A DNA stretch of 64,000 nt from Pisolithus tinctorius (GCA_024663395.1 JANFAH010000031.1:248001-312000); one strand, 5' to 3'. Positions 11,282 through 24,534 are shown, counted from the stretch's first letter. Made by a program: numbers and translations. Notes: generated from the sequence alone by a model not told the origin.

Positions 11282-13564
11282 ATGCTGTTGAGATGTGTAC
11301 TCCAGATTCCCTATCGATCTACCATCACTCGTCTCGTCCGAGACACCTCGCGCAAAATGTCAACTGCAGACTCTCTTAGCGCCGAAATCAAAAAGCAAAC
11401 TGCACTTCTGAACGAACTACGCCTTCAAAATAACGATCCCGTCAGATTAGACGCTACAAAGAAGGAACTGGGTGAACTAAAACGGAGGCTGGCCGCGACC
11501 GCCAGGGCTACTGACTCCGCCGCGAATGGAGCGACTGCGGTATCGGGCGACAAAGACGACGCGAAGAAGCGGGAACGGCTTCTGCTTAAAACTGCCAAGG
11601 TCGGTCAAGATTGCTGCTGCCTGCGGAAGTGGGATAGCACAGACTTGAAATCTCGGAACGTGGAATACTCAATTAGGTGCTTTCTATCTTTTCTTCTTAT
11701 ATAGGGAACAAGGGACTATGGGCCTGCGGAGACGTACTGTCGCGACCATACCGAGAGAATAGTGAAGGACGTGTTTATGACATATGGGGGGAGCTGTCTG
11801 GATACCCCCGTGTTTGAGAGGAAGGATGTTCTAGCTGGAAAGTATGGCGAAGACCAGAAACTTATTTTCGACCTGATGGATCAGGGCGGGGAGCAGTTGG
11901 CGTTGAGATACGACCACACAGTTCCGCTCGCAAGATATATCGCCATGTCTGGGGCAACAATTCAGGGCAAGATCTGGCAGGTTGGCAAGGTGTATAGGCG
12001 GGATAGTCCAGTTATGTCGAAGGGCCGGATGCGGGAATTCATGCAGGCCGTACGTTACTCCGCCTTTTACTTTCTGTCTTGGTCTGAAAATATTGGCATT
12101 CTTCAGGATTTGGATATCGTTGGCGCCTGGGATCCTATGATACCGGACGCAGAGATAGTCAGCTTGCTCTGTACTATTCTCTCCAAACTCGAGGTTGGTG
12201 AATTTACCATCAAGGTACTTATATTTTCATTGGCACTCGATTATCGTCTAACCCCATCGTAGATCAATCATCGCAAGATTTTGGACGGTATATTCGAGGT
12301 GTGCGGCGTGCCTCCAGAGAAGATACGGTCAATCTCCTCTGCTGTAGATAAACTGGACAAGGCAGGCCGGCCGATTCAAACATTAAGTCGAGGCCTCGAC
12401 TAACCCTTTCGCAGGTCCCGTGGTCGGATGTGAAGAAGGAAATGACAGAAGAAAAAGGTTTGAGCCCCGAGGTAGCCGATAAAATAGGTGAATACGTCAA
12501 GCACAAAGGTATGGAATACTCTCAGTTGCCTAAATATGAATATCGACGACAATGTTTGCTGCCATAGGTGGACCAGCCCTCCTTGAACAACTCAAAGCCG
12601 ACGAAATTTTGATGTCTAATCCAAGCGCCAAACAGGGTGTGCAGGACATGGAGCTGCTCTTCGCGCTTCTCAAAGCTTACAATAATGTAATCGACAGAGT
12701 GAGTCTCGTTTATTCTCCAAAATGATCAGATTAGTAATAGAGGAGCAGATCTCGTTTGACATGTCGCTGGCTCGAGGCCTCGACTATTATACCGGAATAA
12801 TCTATGAAGCCATCGTAGAAGCGTCCGCCCCTCCGGGATTCAGTGCTGCAAATGCGGTTGTTTCTCCAGTTACAGATGGAGCACCGGCGCCGGCGCCACC
12901 GAAGAAGAAGTCCAAAAAGCCCAAGGCTGAAACCCTCGAGGAGGAGGAAGAAATTGACGAATCTCAAGTGGGCGTTGGGTCGATTGCAGCTGGGGGACGC
13001 TACGACAATCTCGTTGGCATGTTTACATCAGCGGCTGCTGGTGAAGGGAAGAAAGGCGCCTCGTTACCTTGCATCGGCGTTAGCATCGGCATGGACCGGA
13101 TATTCGCCATTATTTGGCCGAAATGGGTGGAGAAGGGGATGCGCAGTAAAGAAACGATGGTGTATGTTATGGCCGCTGGCGATGGGCTACTTGAGGAGCG
13201 TATTAGGCTTGTTCAAGAATTGAGAGAAGCCGGTATAAAAGTTCGTCATTATCGAACATCCGCTACGTGGCATTTATCTGATTTTACACTTCAGACGGAT
13301 TTCCTCGCCAAGAAGAAACCGAAATTACCGGCCCAATTTTCCGCGGCTGAGAAAGACGAAGTCCCATTTGACATTATCCTTGGAGCTGACGAGCTTAAAG
13401 AAGGTCTGGTGACTGTCAAAGAACAGAAGTGGGAGTTCGTCGACGGCAAGAAGGCGAAGGTGCAGTCCACGGAACAGGGTATCAAGGTCAGGCGGGAGGA
13501 ACTGGTTTCCTGGCTTAAGAACACTCCTACATATCTTAACTGGTCGAGCGGAAGACTGATTTAG
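11282..13564 (+). CDS. HTS1: histidyl-tRNA synthetase, cytosolic/mitochondrial
   Basis: Class II synthetase charging tRNA-His. After splicing it shows an N-terminal WHEP-like helix pair ([19 protein letters not shown]), GTRDYGP, motif 2 ([19 protein letters not shown]), the histidine-binding [19 protein letters not shown] and a C-terminal anticodon-binding domain ([15 protein letters not shown]). Two in-frame ATGs exist. The first at 11282 adds a 25-residue Arg-rich stretch without acidic residues except one Asp, typical of a mitochondrial presequence. The second at 11357 (MSTADS) has A at -3. Yeast HTS1 makes both forms this way; the same is inferred here. A low-complexity Pro/Lys/Glu insertion lies between [10 protein letters not shown] and GGRYD. 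Seven introns are used, one of them GC-AG (12362-12414). Confidence 0.95.
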
Positions 13565-14332
13565 AATCCCCTGTAATACCCCAGTGGTACAGTCGAAAAG
13601 ATTATAATGCATAACCTTGGAGAGAAATTTTGATCAGGTATCATATATCATTCACCACCAACTAAATTGCATGCTGATAGCGGTGAATTCTGGAATCTGG
13701 CAGTCCCAATTGCGTATTGTACTTTGTTATGATTGGCGTTACTTGTGTGTCCATGTTTGTCACTTTTTGAAAACCTCTCCACTCTTCACTTCGACACCGT
13801 AGCTGACGCTCATCGGCATTGACAACGACTCCGGGGTCAGCAAGCTATTCAACAATGGATGACGGTACGTCCTCAGCATCAGCCCCGACGGCGACAGCAG
13901 TTTGTGCATTCGATATTTTCTTCTGCCACCGGCACGCAATCCGCCTGCGTACAATGTAGTTCTCCCCCTCCGCCATATCGGCTTTCAGCGTTTCAGCAGT
14001 CCGGTTGAAAAAAAATAACGGCGACAGAAATCAGTTGTCCCAGTAACCAACTAACGTCCGGCTCAAGGCTGGCAAACCCATGCTGTCTGTCTGCTTCGGC
14101 GTTTCGACCGGCGCTTCCAGCTATCCTCTACTATCCACCGACTTTTTCACTTTCGGCAATCATTCTTGGCATTCTACACGAATGCTAGTTTCCATTCACT
14201 CCATGTTATGTCCCCATGCACATCTTCGTTTCCTTCCAGTCCCCCACCGTTTCCCCAAGGAACCGACGTTGATATTTTCTTCCCCTTTTTTCCCGCATCT
14301 TCTTCCCTTTTTCAGCTTGGCAAGCACAAGAT
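13565..14332. other. intergenic: 3' UTR and pyrimidine-rich promoter
   Basis: No gene is supported. The right half is rich in C and T (for example 14255-14320), as in many basidiomycete promoters, and leads to the ATG at 14333. Confidence 0.5.
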
Positions 14333-15249
14333 ATGGCACCTTCGGGTATCAGCATTCCCACCAATGGCTCGGGTGCTCCTGCCGAGGAACCAGTTTGGAA
14401 CGGAGGTGGACGCTCACCAGTAAGGGAACGCGGGGAGCCTCCTCGTCGCTCCAGCAGGAGCATGAGCCCGGGGCGGGACGATAGAGGAAGGTCAGTTGAG
14501 TGTTAATTCAGTGCTGGCTTATAGTGACTCACGCTGTCTGGCCCATAGTCGCGGCGAGGGGGGCCATAACCCCGGCAACAACCTTCACGTCTCTGGTTTG
14601 AGTCACCGGGTCGATACCCGCGATTTGGAGCAGGCTTTTGTCAAGATTGGCCGTGTATGTCTTCGTTTTTTCGGTAAAATACTTGCTAATGTTGTGGTTG
14701 ATTGAATAGGTGAAGAAGGCGTCAGTCATGTACGATCCCCATACTCGTGAATCCCGGGGATTCGGGTTCGTCACTATGGAGACAGCCGAAGAGGCGGATG
14801 CTGCCATTACTGCTTTGAACGCGACAGAGTTGATGGGCAAAGTCATGACAGTTGAAAAGGTACATCGTAGTCTGTAACTCTACCGAGTGAGACGCTGACG
14901 ATACTGTGGCGTGTCAGGCTCGCCGTGGACGTGCTCGTACTCCTACACCTGGGCGCTATTATGGACCACCCAAGCGCTACACACGCAAGTTTTTTTTTTT
15001 TCACAGCGTGGCGGATGTCATTAACCCCTATTTACAGACGAGCGTCCATACGATCCTCGGCCTTACGACAGTCGCTATTCTCGTGACCCTACTCACGATG
15101 AGCGCCGCCGCGGAGGTCGCTACGACGACTACAGAGGCGCCCGCGACCATGACCGAGGACACCGTGAGTATGACCGAGGGTACCGTGACTATGATCGGGG
15201 ATACCGTGACTATGAGCGTGGTGGCCGTTACGATGACAGGAGGTACTGA
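14333..15249 (+). CDS. Tra2-like RRM splicing factor
   Basis: Spliced protein: an N-terminal Arg/Ser segment (SPVRERGEPPRRSSRSMSPG), one RNA recognition motif with RNP2 (LHVSGL) and RNP1 (RGFGFVTM), the linker RTPTPGRYYGPPKRY that resembles the Tra2 linker (HTPTPGxYMGRP), and a C-terminal tail of repeated RGYRDYDRG-type units ending GGRYDDRRY. Tra2 proteins bind exonic enhancers and direct splice-site choice in the nucleus. Five exons are used. The intron at 14985-15037 is GC-AG (C|GCAAGT...TTTACAG|), and using it restores the Arg/Tyr/Asp tail in frame. It converges on the RWD gene, with 115 bp between the stop codons. Confidence 0.88.
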
Positions 15250-15364
15250 TCTATCACGATGCGTCCTCGTATGAATGGTAAATCAAAGAGAACTTTTTGT
15301 TGACAATTTCGTGTATGTATTTCTTGCCTCTGAGTTATTTGAAGACACTACGTGCGTTTTTTAT

Positions 15365-16295
15365 TTACTTTGAACCGCTGCCAATGCCGTGCTGGGTGAT
15401 GTATGATTCCCGTCCCCTCTTTCGCATAAGTTCCAATACGTCTGAAATTTTCTGCACCTCCACCCATCCACCCCTGGCGCTAGCGGCCTGCCCTGATTCC
15501 GGCTCCACTTGCTCAACGAATCTAACCCTGAGTGCCAGCCAATTCATTCCTTTCACGTTCCTTACGAACTCTTCAACGTTCTCCCTCCCTCCTTCGGCGT
15601 AGATCAATCCCGGGTATCCGATCCTCGCAAATCCGGCGATGTGGAGTTCCGACGACCACGCTTTCATAAGCTTGCGTTTTGTCACGGAAACGAGATGATG
15701 CGAAGTAAGCAATGCATGAAAAACTTTCGGTTGATGGGAATGAATCTCAGAAGGCGGGCCTGTGGACGTGGGCAAAGCCAAAGTTTGGTTGTGCTCGTGA
15801 AGTTTGGGGAGTAAGTGAAGAGAAAGTAGCTCGTAAACCGGGAATCTATATAATGGAATAGTGGATGGAATTTTACTGTCACATTTTCCACAGCATTTTG
15901 TGGAGATATTAGTATACTCACTCACTGTCCTGCACTTCTGCTATGCTCTGCGAGATCACTGATTGCCAATGTTCCTGCTGATCACGGGAAATGTTTTCTC
16001 CCCTTACGCACACGTCCGAACATCGTAGTATAGGTCCTTCCGGAACCCGGACCTCAAACCAAACAGGCGAACCGGGAGCCCGTATCGAGATCCTTGCAGA
16101 ACACGGGGGTGTGTCCGCAGTAGGCAGTCCAGTCTCATCGTCTACGCCGTTGTCGAGGGCGTCCAGTAGTGAAGACCAAATGATCACATCTTCGGACGGA
16201 AGGACGAACGAGAAGACTTCTCCGGGCATCAGAGAGCAGCGAATGAGCTGAAGTTCTCGAAGCTGATAATCCAAATCGTGCATTTTCACCGGCAC
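15365..16295 (-). CDS. RWD domain + DUF1115 protein (RWDD2-like)
   Basis: ATG at 16295. Exon 1 encodes an RWD domain (LRELQLIRCSLMPGEVFSF, then ISIRAPGSPVWFEVRVPE). A GTGAGTATAC donor after GACAGTGA joins in phase 2 to FPVYELLSLH; the intron ends at ATATAG near 15848. Exon 2 is the DUF1115 region (TSHHLVSVTKRKLMKAWSSELHIAGFARIGYPGLIYAEGG, later WLALRVRF), ending GIGSGSK. This two-domain order is that of the RWDD2 family; DUF1115 is related to the C-terminal part of splicing factor Prp3. Its biochemical role is not established. A second, broken copy of this gene region is present at 36.1-60.1 kb. Confidence 0.88.
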
Positions 16296-19200
16296 TGACC
16301 GGATGTGTACTCGAGTTGACGTCTACCACAAAATCCTCTCTGCACACTGCCTAGAGCTTCCTAGTAGACGCTGAGTTCCGTCAACCCATGCAAAAGGCGG
16401 GCGCACGCGTACAAGAATGCTGCTCGCAGCGTGGTGGCGGTTGATTGCGTACCACGGCAGCAGACGGCATGAACCCATAGACGGACCGAGGCTCGGCTCA
16501 ACAACGCTGGTTTGGTTTGCGCCTCACTGCGCGCCATCCAAATGATTTAGTGAGTAACCGATAGACTCTTTTTCTATGCTCTGGCCGCTGATCCGATAGT
16601 CGCAACGGGCCGAATTTCATTTCTGAGCCCTCCAACTGTCACTCGCTGAAAGAACACTAGCTCTGCAGCAGGTGAAAAATTTACGTTCTTTCACTAAGCG
16701 GGATTATTCAAGCAAGAGCAGCCTTTACTATCTACGTGCTCAGATTCACATACTCTAATAGTGCCTTGGGGCCTGTGACTCATACAGTAGATGATAAGTA
16801 AGTGATAATCGGTCTTGGACGGCGTTGGATTGGTAAGACACTGTTGAAGTTTTGTTTTAGGCTGCAGCCTTCATCACTGAAGCAATGTTTCAATGTTCTG
16901 ATGTGCCGGAATGGCACACGGGTTGTTTTGGGAACAACGGACGGCACAGTCACGCATCCTGCTGAATGAGATATCTTTCCTTTACAGTTGCCCCTAGCGT
17001 GGTACTACTAAACCATTTCTACTTGGCTTCACCTGACTGTACTCCTCTTTAGTGATTCTACTGCCTCGTGAAACTGATACGTGCGGGCTATGCAAAAGAT
17101 TGTGATGGTGTTTCATCCCGGATATTCTTCTCAGGTACAGTGAGTGTGTTCTATGTTTTCATGAGGTTTTGGTTCAGAGCATGGCCACTCCATGCTCGAT
17201 ATCGCCCTTCGTAAATGTTCTTAGGTAAGTAAACATAAAGTATCACCAGAAAATTTTGGGGCATCATTCTTGGCCAATTTCAGTCGCGACAGGCCAGCTT
17301 TGTGTTGCGAACAAGGCGGAGATCTAACTATTGATTTATTACTGGAGGATGGGCTCGTGAGGTTGGCCAAATCGCGCTCGGCTGTCACATTGCTTAATCT
17401 CCCGTACCTAAGCAACGTGCAGTTGGACCAAAGTGTAATTGCTGTACAAGTACGACTCGAGCAAGATGTACTGGACTCCGCTGGATACCTTGCAGAAAAA
17501 ACAAGAAGGTAGATTGACACTAGAACAGGGCCGTCGCCGCCGGCAGGCACCTTGTTTACCACACCCGAGCATGCTACAGTTGTGAGGTGGCTGATGGGAT
17601 TTGCCGCGCGGACTTGTTGAGGCATGAGGCATATGCGCGGATGTCGAAAAAAGCGTCTCAATTTTCGGGGTGCAGTGACCTTGTAAACAAGGTGATGTAA
17701 ACATTTGTTCATCGTGCGGTCGAGCATGGGGACTGGCCCTCTCCAGCCCTGGAATCTTTCAAACCGAGTTGTAGATAAGCTAGCTGTTCCCTTACTGCGT
17801 AAGTTTATTTAATGTACATGTTCTATACAAACGAATACCTAGACCGCACTAAGTACACCCGCAGGGTCTATTTCCGACCAGTAATGACCATCTCCGTCTT
17901 GGTTCTAACTTCAGGACAGTTTGTTCAAGCTAACGTAGAGATCGATCTCATATTATACGTCCCCAACGTTTTCACCTAGTGGTAGGTTTCTCCTACGTAG
18001 ATGCCTACTGCTCTGCAACTCATGCAATCAAGAATTTGAGCCTGCCGTCTCGGTGACCGTTCTCACTGTGGGGAACAAAACGATAGCTGGACTCAGTTTG
18101 CGTCCATATTACATTATCTTGTGAAGGGCCAGCGTCATTGACGGGGTCCCCGATCCTCCGTGAAGCAGATCAAAGCTTACCGCCTGCTTATAATATATAA
18201 TCCCTCGAGATTACAACGTAACTAGTACGACAAACAAGAGATGAGCGTGTCAGCTCGGGGAACCGCCTCAAGCCCGCCCATTTCCCGACGGGGAACTGCA
18301 GCTCACATTCATTCCCATGATCTTTATTTGATGCATATGCCATATTTAACGACGGTTGGGCAATTGCTCTTGTCACCGATAGTGAAAGATGCTTGGCGGA
18401 CTTTTGTGGGAAGGTGTGATGCAAACTACTGAAGGAGGGGATTCGGACAAGTATCGCCCAAAACGACGACATGGTGGATGGCCATGCATTCATGTACCGC
18501 CCGCTCATGGTTCATTTGTGTCAGGACATTGCACCCCTTCTCAAAAGTTGTCGTTTCAAAATGAAAATCACTATACTGCGGGGATTGAACCCACATGCAT
18601 AGGTAAATAATCCCCCCCCGTAATGCCACAAAGTAATTGGCATGAAGAAGGGAAAAGTGGAATATTCTTACTTAAACCCGTGTTCCCCTCTTATAGCCGC
18701 ACTGATCCGTTACACCATGCGATATCGGCGTGACATGGCCAAAAGTCTACAAGTTCTGTGGGAATAAGTCAGTTTACAGTTCGGCTAGTCTCTCCTAGGC
18801 AAAGACTCAACGGAAGCCAATCGTTCCCTCCAGTTCGGCGGCGTGGCTGTCCATTGACCCAACTCGAAACGCCGCTTATTTATGGTCATGAGCCTCGTTT
18901 CTTGGAACGTTCTGGATACAGGATGTCTTTCCTTCCGACACCTTAACCAAATTAGCATCTACTTTTCAAGTGAGTAGTCATCGTGTGTGAGTATATGCAA
19001 AACCACACGTTGGTCGGAACGGCAACAGTGCCCATCCTCTGGCCGACCTTGATCTTTGCTAATCAAGGTGTACAACCTAATATCTACTCAAGAGTCATCA
19101 TCCACTGACATTTCAGGTGGACCGATGATCCGTTTTCCAACAACACAAGATTCCACGAGACGGCAGGTAGAACCCTTGGGTAAAAATCAAAATATCGTAT

Positions 19201-19489
19201 TCTCTGGTCCTGCGGTTCAACATCTGGGCACATAAACACTAGAGTTCAATGAAATACTGAAACTCCGAAATATGATATTCCGGCATATTTATTTAACAGC
19301 AATAATTGGACAAAAAGAACGAGCCTGGATGGTACATCATGCATCAGAGTTCTTGCGCTGTCCTTTTTTTTTTCTTTTTTCCCAAAAAAACTTGCTGTGC
19401 ACAAGGGTCGAGCGTTTTCGCTATGAGACTGCCCGGAAACTCTTTAAGACGAAGGCGTTTGTCCGGTGGTTCATCTGTTTTATCCCTCC
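16296..19489. other. 3.2-kb stretch without a recognised gene
   Basis: The first 270 bp are the RWD gene upstream region, which is also duplicated (inverted) at 36110-36370. Beyond that I see no conserved coding signal on either strand. The longest minus frame (17727-17221, 168 codons) has no recognisable motif. A tRNA-like pair of A and B boxes lies at 18592-18717 but has no matching acceptor stem. Runs of C (18611-18618) and T (19361-19380) occur. Confidence 0.5.
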
Positions 19490-21054
19490 ATGTCAGATTC
19501 ACAGGTCGACGACATTCGCGACAACGTTATATCGGTTTCCATATCACCGGGTGCTAAACAAGTTGCTTTTGGGGCTATTGATGGCACCCTTACACTTTGG
19601 GACGTCGATCGTCTACAACGTACCTTCCCACCAATGATGGCACACCAGAGTATTATAAACTCTGTACACTATTCTACTGACGGTTGCTTTATTGTCAGTG
19701 CGTCAGACGACCAAACAATTGGGCTTTGGGACGCTGTCACTGGACAGTTACGGAACACATTTACCGGTCATCAGGATGGAGTTATCATCGTAGGATATAT
19801 GGCAGATGCTAGAACCATTGTCAGTCTATCTAGGGATGGGGTCGTCTTTGTCTGGAAAGCAGTCACAGGTGAAGTCGAGCAACAATTCCGAGTTTTCCTC
19901 GATGCCCGTTCTCTCGCTACTCTGTCTCATGATGGCGAGAAGCTGCTCGCAGCTCATAGGAGCGGCGTAACGATTTGGAGTACAATTTCTATGGAGTCCA
20001 TCAAGACCATTACTCTCGACGGCCCTGCGGTCTTGTGCATGGCACTCTCCCAAGATGCTACAAAGGTGGCATTTGGAATGGCCGACAATATCATCTACCT
20101 GTGGGATCTAGAGAAGGACGGTATGGATCCACCTCCCTTAGAAGGCGGCAAAGAACTGCCTGTATATGTAGCATGGTCTCCTGATGGCAGGACTGTATCA
20201 TCTGTGGCGCAGGACGCCACCTTACGGGTTTGGGGTGTGGAGAGTCGAACGTGCATGACAGAGACCTACCGCACGGGGGGGGCCAATTACTTATTCTCCT
20301 GGTGGCACTTTCATAGTTTGCCCTGGCAGTGATGGTTTCCCCGACACTTGGACAGTTCCCCAGGTATGTGTTGATGAAAATATACTGTTGCTGTTCCCTC
20401 ACTTCGCCTTGGAGACGCCTTGTTACTCTTCGACATCTGTGCTGGATGTATGTCTTTTCTGTTATATTGTTATGCGCTGCTTCCCCGGCTAAACTTTGAA
20501 AGTTGCCAGCAACTGCCGTATCTATGCATCGCACAACTGGAGCTGCGGAATCCGATACTTTCTGGATTGTATCTGGTGATGTACGCCGGGCTTAATGGTA
20601 AATTAAATGCTACTCGTACTAACTAATATCAGAACCCGGTTACAAATACCCCGCACTTACAACGTCCAAAAAAGCCGGGGGATCCCCCTGGCCAGAACAT
20701 AGCATCCAGGCCCAAAGCCTTTGTTTCCAAAACCCTGCAAAGACTCTTCTCCCGAGAAAAAGAATCCAATGTAATAGCTCTGGCAAAGTACAAAAATGTA
20801 TGTCTCGGTAGTTATTATAACATCTACATTTTCCTCATTGCCCGCAGCCGGTCGTTGTGGCTTCGGGGACGCGCAGGGGGGTGCCTCAAACAGGGCAGGT
20901 AACAGATATGCTGGATTCCAGGTCGCTTGACATTTTAGACGGTGTAAGCGACGAGTCAGAAGTTCCGCCTGGATTTATGTCCACCGAACCTCGTGTTCTA
21001 GGTTGTTCGATGTGTCGCATAGGTGGGCTATTTCTTGTTTCTCTATCCAAGTAA
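19490..21054 (+). CDS. WD40-repeat protein, copy 1 (one frameshift in a G run)
   Basis: Starts MSDSQVDDI, chosen because copy 2 starts identically. Exon 1 (to the GTATGT donor at 20364) holds about six WD40 blades (GTLTLWDVD, QTIGLWDAVTG, DGVVFVWKAVTG, GVTIWSTI, IIYLWDLEKD, ATLRVWGVES). Later exons match copy 2: LPATAVSMHRTTGAAESDTF, the NPVTNTP exon ending AKYKN, then PVVVASGTRR to the stop at 21054. The frame breaks in a run of eight G at 20275-20282; removing the break restores a segment like copy 2 (PITYSPGG). This is either a recent frameshift or a homopolymer sequencing error. WD40 proteins act as protein-binding platforms; the partner is unknown. Confidence 0.75.
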
Positions 21055-24000
21055 ACTTTACACGGGCGAATTTGCTAGGGTGACAGTTGCAATGGTGATG
21101 AATCTCTCTTCGGCACTGTAGCGTCTTCTTGGCCTGCTTGTGATACATACAGATACACCACACTACTGGTCGCTACATTTCCATTTCCTTGCCCCTTCAC
21201 TCATCCAGGCAGGGGTCTCAGCTCCTGTATAATCACACTATCTTGATTGCATGGTGTTTTCTGGATGGATAAATAAACCAAATTAATTCCATGGGCTGCT
21301 AGCGCTCGAGGTTGGACAACATTCAGCATCCAGCTATGAAGGGGAGATTCTGTTGTAAATTATGTACATGGAAGCCTTTCCGGGCCTTGTAAGGTTCGTG
21401 CATTGTCCACGCGTTGCCATGTCCCTTGCTGAAGGTTTGAGCATAGACCATGGCTCCCAGTCAGATGCGACGGCTCATTTATGATGCATTTGTCATGTGA
21501 GTCTTCTTGTTTGTATCCAATTACATGCTCTGGAAGTGTCTCTCAATAAGGAAAACCACCCACATGCAGGTAAACTTGCCGCCGAACGATATTTGGCGTG
21601 GGCCATCGCGGGCCATTGCGCAATTGCAAGACTGGATTACTTCAGTGCATTGCTTACCAACCGACCATCAAGTGGGAATTGAATGCTTTTAGCTTTCGGT
21701 TTGAGGTTAGTAGGAACTATACAGCATGAGATCAGGACATGCTTTTCCCTCAATGTTCGGTAAGCCTCGCATTCCAAGGTATTTCAACTTCGGCCGGTAA
21801 GAATGCTACTGCGCAATTTCCTTTTAAATGAGAATCTAAGCTCGCGCCCTTAGGGGTCGCACAAGCACTTGTTATCGTACGATTCGTATATACTGCGGGT
21901 CTAGCCCCCATGGGTCTTATGTGTGTGCGTGACCGCCAACCCTATGTCAGTACCTGGCTACAACCAGCCCTCCCGTTTGGTACCTATCAACCCATGCCAG
22001 TCTTCGTCTACTAACTCGTACCTTGCAGTACGACCCGGGCGGCAATAAGTATATAAGTGTTTTTGTGAGTTAATTGCTGCTGCTCGGGTAGGCGGTAGCT
22101 TCGTACTTTGGAACGTAAAAATAAACTAACAACAGTGGTCTCTAAAATGTGTCGTGTGCTTGTGGGCTACTGCATTATTAACTCAACTAAACAGAGCGTA
22201 AGGATGCACGCATGACACTTACATGCACACATACACATATTCCATTTATAAGGACGCTTACTCAGAAGCGGCGGCTGTAACAGGAGCTCGAACATCCCCC
22301 ACCCTGTCCCCAGGCCCTGCTGGGGCGACATCTTACAGTGAAGGGAAATTCCGGGTGGGTGCCAACACCGCAAAGTGATGCGGTGTTTGAATGTCTGCAC
22401 AGCCATTCGGATTCATCCCCTTGCTTCCTCTTGTTAGTTACTCGGGAAAAGAGAATTAATTGCACGTGTCAACGAAGTAGTACTAAGTAGGCGAATACTT
22501 TGTTACAAGGATGTCCAAGTCAAAACAACAATTCCCGACAAGACATGCTGTATCATAGCACAAATCAACTCCGCAGTGGGGAGATGAAGCTCCGGTTTCG
22601 CATAGCTTTTCTAAGTTTATCAATGAATCGTATGTTCCCTCAAGAATGCCAAGGCTACCTTACTATCGGCGATATCAGCAATTGCCCAACCCTAACAAGT
22701 AGCAGGCACACCGAACCAAGAAGACGTGGATTAGGGCCCTACAAAGCGATTTGAACTGTAGTATCCCATAGGAGGATAGGCCAGCCTAAGACGGTTCACT
22801 GAGGCTACGCGTTTATCTCATATTTATTGCAAAAGCTACGTTGCGACTTCGGGTAGCTATATGCCATAAGAAAGCAGTAAACCTCAACCTGCCCGAGAAC
22901 ACCTCACAGGATAACATAACATGGGCGCGAACTGAGTTCAGCTATCGTTTTGCATCCCATGAGAGAAGTCACTGACACGACTGGCTCGACAGGTACGGTA
23001 CGGAATAGGAAGCAACTCCATATCCAGTTTCTCGATTGCGTGAACTGCAGAGCAATAGGCATCTAAGAGAAACCTACCACTGGGTAGTAACCAACGAAAC
23101 GTGCGAAGTTAGACAAAGAGCAGTGCAAGTGGGCGTATTACGCTGAGTCCTCACAGGCTCCCCTAAGATAGGACTGGAGCGGAGATGATCACGATGTGGC
23201 GTGCATTCCGCCGTGTGGGAGGACGGAAAATATGTGCTGATCGGTAATACGTCCTGCGGAGTGTACTTAATGCGGTCAATGATTTTGGTGCGCAATGGAA
23301 TGACCGGCTTATCTGCAGTCCTGCTAGAAAAGCCTGGCCTTAGAGAGGACCAATTTCCATGCTAGACTCTGCTAGGTACCGTTCAAAGGGCAGAAGGAAA
23401 AGAAGCTAGATTGACCTGCATACATTGGATCGTACTTGCAGTCAATTACACATCTTGCTTGACTCGTGCTTGCGCAGCAAATATACCCTGGCCTCTGCGG
23501 CTGTCTGGCTCGGACCGTACGTTGCTTAGGTTCAGGACTAGGTAAGCAAGGTGACAGCCGAAGGCAACTGACGAACCTTCCGAGTGAGACATCAGAAAGA
23601 AGTTAATAGTAAGGCCTCCGCCCCGTTCACACCGGAAAGCTGCCCAGTCATATCAAACAACTGAAACCAACCAAGACCAATCCGATAGTGAGTAGATCAT
23701 TCTTAGGTCATTTTACATGTCCACTTAGCTAGGAATACTGCAAGGGGAGGGTGGTATAGGGTGGCACAGGCCCTAAAAAACTACATAAAGGTTAGGGTAA
23801 GATCCAAGAAGGTACCTGCTGTACCTGAGGTGAAACACAGTCACGATTTTATTGCACACTCTGAATCATTGCCCGTCAGCCTCATAAGGCACATAAGAAT
23901 CGCTAAAGAACTAAATATGAGTGCAAGCAGGTGGATCTGAGCACAAGTCGTTAGTACTGTACTTGGGATAATTGTAAAGGAAGGATTTTTCACTTGACCA

Positions 24001-24191
24001 ACGAAGCGTGAGGGTACCGCCGCCAAAATGTTCCAGCATGTTTGGCATTCCGGCACATTGGAACATTGAAACACGGCAGTAGAGCTAAAAGCCTGAGCCT
24101 AACAGGAAGAGAAAGGGCCTGCACAGTGCTTGCCTTACCAATTCAACGCCGCCCAAGACCGGCCATTACTTACATACCCCAAATGAGTCAA
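21055..24191. other. intergenic, partly a duplicated segment
   Basis: From here to about 22090 the DNA resembles 62813-63830 (shared phrases around ATGTCCCTTGCTGAAGG / ATGGCCCTTACTGAAAG and CATATACTGCGG), so the WD40 duplication extends past the gene. Short exon-like pieces may exist but no protein can be named. From 22090 to 24191 I see no gene or repeat family. Confidence 0.5.
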
Positions 24192-24216
24192 CACCGAGGG
24201 AAGTAAACGCACTGAA
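24192..24216 (+). repeat. left terminal inverted repeat of the DNA transposon
   Basis: 25 bp beginning CACCGAG. It pairs with 35821-35845 with two mismatches, one of them C/T in a CpG. Confidence 0.85.
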
Positions 24217-24525
24217 AACAAGTGCCGCATGTACTGTATAATAGTCCCAAAAGCACCGGATATCAGTTCCACACGATGAAAATCAGTCCCAAATTGTGGC
24301 ACTGATATTTCATTTTTGCTACTAATAACTAGTGCCATGCATCAGTGTCATTGACGTGTTTTTTCAGTGTCAAAACGGTACTGATTTCCAGTCATGTTAG
24401 GCACTTATTTTCCGGAAATTTCCATTGAAGAAGGCACTGATTTTCGCTCACAATGGCACTGATTTTCAGTCAAGAGCGCACTTATCATCAGTCACAAAAG
24501 TACTGTTTCACTTGCAAAGTTAACA
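24217..24525. repeat. left subterminal repeat array
   Basis: Many copies of GGCACTGATTTTC-like and ATCAGT(C/G)CC-like words on both strands, spaced 20-50 bp. The same words recur at the right end. A likely role is transposase binding (inferred from CACTA elements). Confidence 0.75.
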
Positions 24526-24534
24526 TTGATTAGA

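Noticed and set aside
17221..17727. 168-codon minus-strand ORF
   Set aside because: No motif, odd Cys/Ser composition and no splice-linked neighbours; it is probably chance.
18573..18724. Possible intron-containing tRNA on the minus strand
   Set aside because: A-box (TGGTGTAACGG) and B-box (GGGTTCAATCCC) words are present, but the 115-bp spacing is long, the acceptor strands do not pair and no anticodon stem forms. At most it is a decayed tRNA-Glu-like relic.
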